Shown: in pieces, positions 6,329 to 6,753 of the stretch
Numbering within the stretch: the stretch's first letter is position 1
How the letters are laid out: every line of letters starts with the position of its first letter
NCBI GenBank assembly: GCA_027293245.1
Contig: JAPUFZ010000182.1
Coordinates: forward strand, 1 to 6,753
DNA length: 6,753 nt
Direction: 5' to 3'
Source of the DNA: Gammaproteobacteria bacterium
Lineage (GTDB): Bacteria; Pseudomonadota; Gammaproteobacteria; GCA-001735895
Notes under the pieces: generated by a model
Databases searched by the model: none
Seen by the model: only the letters and a program-made list of their open reading frames with translations
Told to the model about the DNA's origin: nothing
Program-made: the position numbers and the translations under genes

Positions 6329-6562
6329 ATGAGCTCTGTTGAAGAACGTGTAAAAAAGATTGTTGCTGAACAATTAGGTGCCAAAGAAGAAGATGTAACT
6401 AATGAGGCATCATTTGTCGATGATCTGGGCGCTGATTCACTCGATACGGTAGAATTGGTGATGGCTCTTGAAGAGGAGTTTGAAACCGAGATTCCGGACG
6501 AAGATGCTGAGAAAATCACCAGCGTTCAGTTAGCAATTGACTACGTGAATGCTAACGTATAA
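6329..6562 (+). CDS. acpP: acyl carrier protein AcpP
   Basis: AcpP is the small acidic carrier that holds growing acyl chains on a 4'-phosphopantetheine arm for FabD, FabG, FabF and others, and serves as acyl donor to lipid A and phospholipid synthesis. The product has 77 residues, usual for the family. The attachment site is Ser37 in [18 protein letters not shown] (DSL motif; Ser36 in processed E. coli ACP). The helix II-III recognition surface is acidic and conserved. The start is supported by a strong AGGAG at 6314-6318, ten bases before the ATG, much better than those of clpS, clpA and fabD and in keeping with high expression. Two candidate promoters lie upstream and a strong hairpin follows, so it probably forms a mainly single-gene transcript between fabG and fabF. 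Confidence 0.98.
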   Translation: MSSVEERVKKIVAEQLGAKEEDVTNEASFVDDLGADSLDTVELVMALEEEFETEIPDEDAEKITSVQLAIDYVNANV

Positions 6563-6579
6563 TCGAATACTCGAATCGT

Positions 6580-6619
6580 AAAATGCCGCTTACCATCATT
6601 GTGTGTTAAGCGGCATTTT
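6580..6619 (+). terminator. intrinsic terminator or attenuator between acpP and fabF
   Basis: AAAATGCCGCTTA (6580-6592) and TAAGCGGCATTTT (6607-6619) form a perfect 13-bp stem with a 14-base loop, starting 17 bases after the acpP stop. The 3' arm ends in TTTT followed by CATTTATT, a modest U tract. The A-run and T-run at the two edges would also allow function on the opposite strand. Partial readthrough is expected to supply fabF, since I see no clear fabF promoter in the 68 bases that follow. Confidence 0.8.
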
Positions 6620-6675
6620 CATTTATTGGCCGGGATTTGAATCGTGCGAATTGAACATGCGATTAGAATAATAAT

Positions 6676-6680
6676 GAGGA
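6676..6680 (+). promoter_or_regulatory. fabF ribosome binding site supporting a TTG start
   Basis: GAGGA lies 7 bases upstream of the TTG at 6688. The nearest upstream in-frame stop is TAG at 6664-6666, and there is no ATG or GTG between it and the TTG. The ATG at 6674 is in a different frame. Confidence 0.75.
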
Positions 6681-6687
6681 TCCGATC

Positions 6688-6753
6688 TTGTCTAAACGTC
6701 GTGTAGTAATAACAGGTCTTGGCCTGCTGACCCCTGTTGGCAATACGGTCGAA
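6688..6753 (+). CDS. fabF: 3-oxoacyl-ACP synthase II FabF, first 22 codons (partial)
   Basis: FabF (KAS II) condenses acyl-ACP with malonyl-ACP to elongate fatty acids. Only the N-terminus is present: SKRRVVITGLGLLTPVGNTV after the initiator, closely matching the E. coli FabF start (SKRRVVVTGLG..SPVGNTVE). The catalytic Cys-His-His residues lie past the right edge. The gene starts with TTG, forced by an upstream stop and the absence of other start codons, and this probably lowers its translation relative to acpP. It is separated from acpP by 125 bases that contain a strong hairpin. Confidence 0.93.
   Translation, partial: MSKRRVVITGLGLLTPVGNTVE

Noticed and set aside
1..6753. tRNA, rRNA, CRISPR array, riboswitch or defence system
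   Set aside because: No cloverleaf with a conserved T-arm, no spaced repeat array and no defence or phage gene was found by reading the sequence. All sizeable coding regions are housekeeping genes.

Overview
The window reads as ordinary core chromosome of a gammaproteobacterium with moderate GC content. The order icd / clpS-clpA / infA is a familiar gammaproteobacterial neighbourhood. The Icd, ClpS, ClpA, IF-1, FabD, FabG, AcpP and FabF proteins align with their Escherichia coli counterparts with conserved catalytic positions shifted by only 0 to 3 residues. I cannot name the genus.

Layout. Positions 1-866 (minus strand) hold the first 288 codons of NADP-dependent isocitrate dehydrogenase (icd). 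The gene runs off the left edge. A 276-base divergent intergenic region follows, with a perfect TATAAT box and a 20-bp palindrome just upstream of icd. Positions 1143-3868 (plus) carry clpS and clpA, the N-degron adaptor and the AAA+ unfoldase of the ClpAP protease. They are separated by an unusually roomy 122-base spacer. infA (3883-4101, minus) converges on clpA with only 14 bases between the stop codons. Its promoter region backs onto the fatty-acid synthesis genes fabD-fabG-acpP-fabF (4235 to the right edge, plus). plsX and fabH, which commonly precede fabD in this group, are not here; infA stands in their place.

The least ordinary part is the 409-base gap between fabG and acpP. Its first half is a 216-bp element bounded by perfect 22-bp inverted repeats (5916-5937 and 6110-6131). 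It looks like a non-coding miniature transposable element (MITE-like). The left repeat contains the fabG stop codon, and the element contains a second long imperfect hairpin (6008-6088). The second half holds two candidate sigma70 promoters for acpP. acpP is followed by a strong 13-bp hairpin, a likely terminator or attenuator, before fabF, which uses a TTG start codon.

How the genes work together. ClpS delivers N-degron substrates to ClpA. FabD makes malonyl-ACP from malonyl-CoA and holo-AcpP, FabF condenses it with acyl-ACP, and FabG reduces the 3-ketoacyl-ACP product. acpP appears to be transcriptionally separated from fabDG upstream and from fabF downstream, which fits the high demand for acyl carrier protein. 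I found no tRNA, rRNA, CRISPR array, phage gene, transposase gene or novel multi-gene system in the window.
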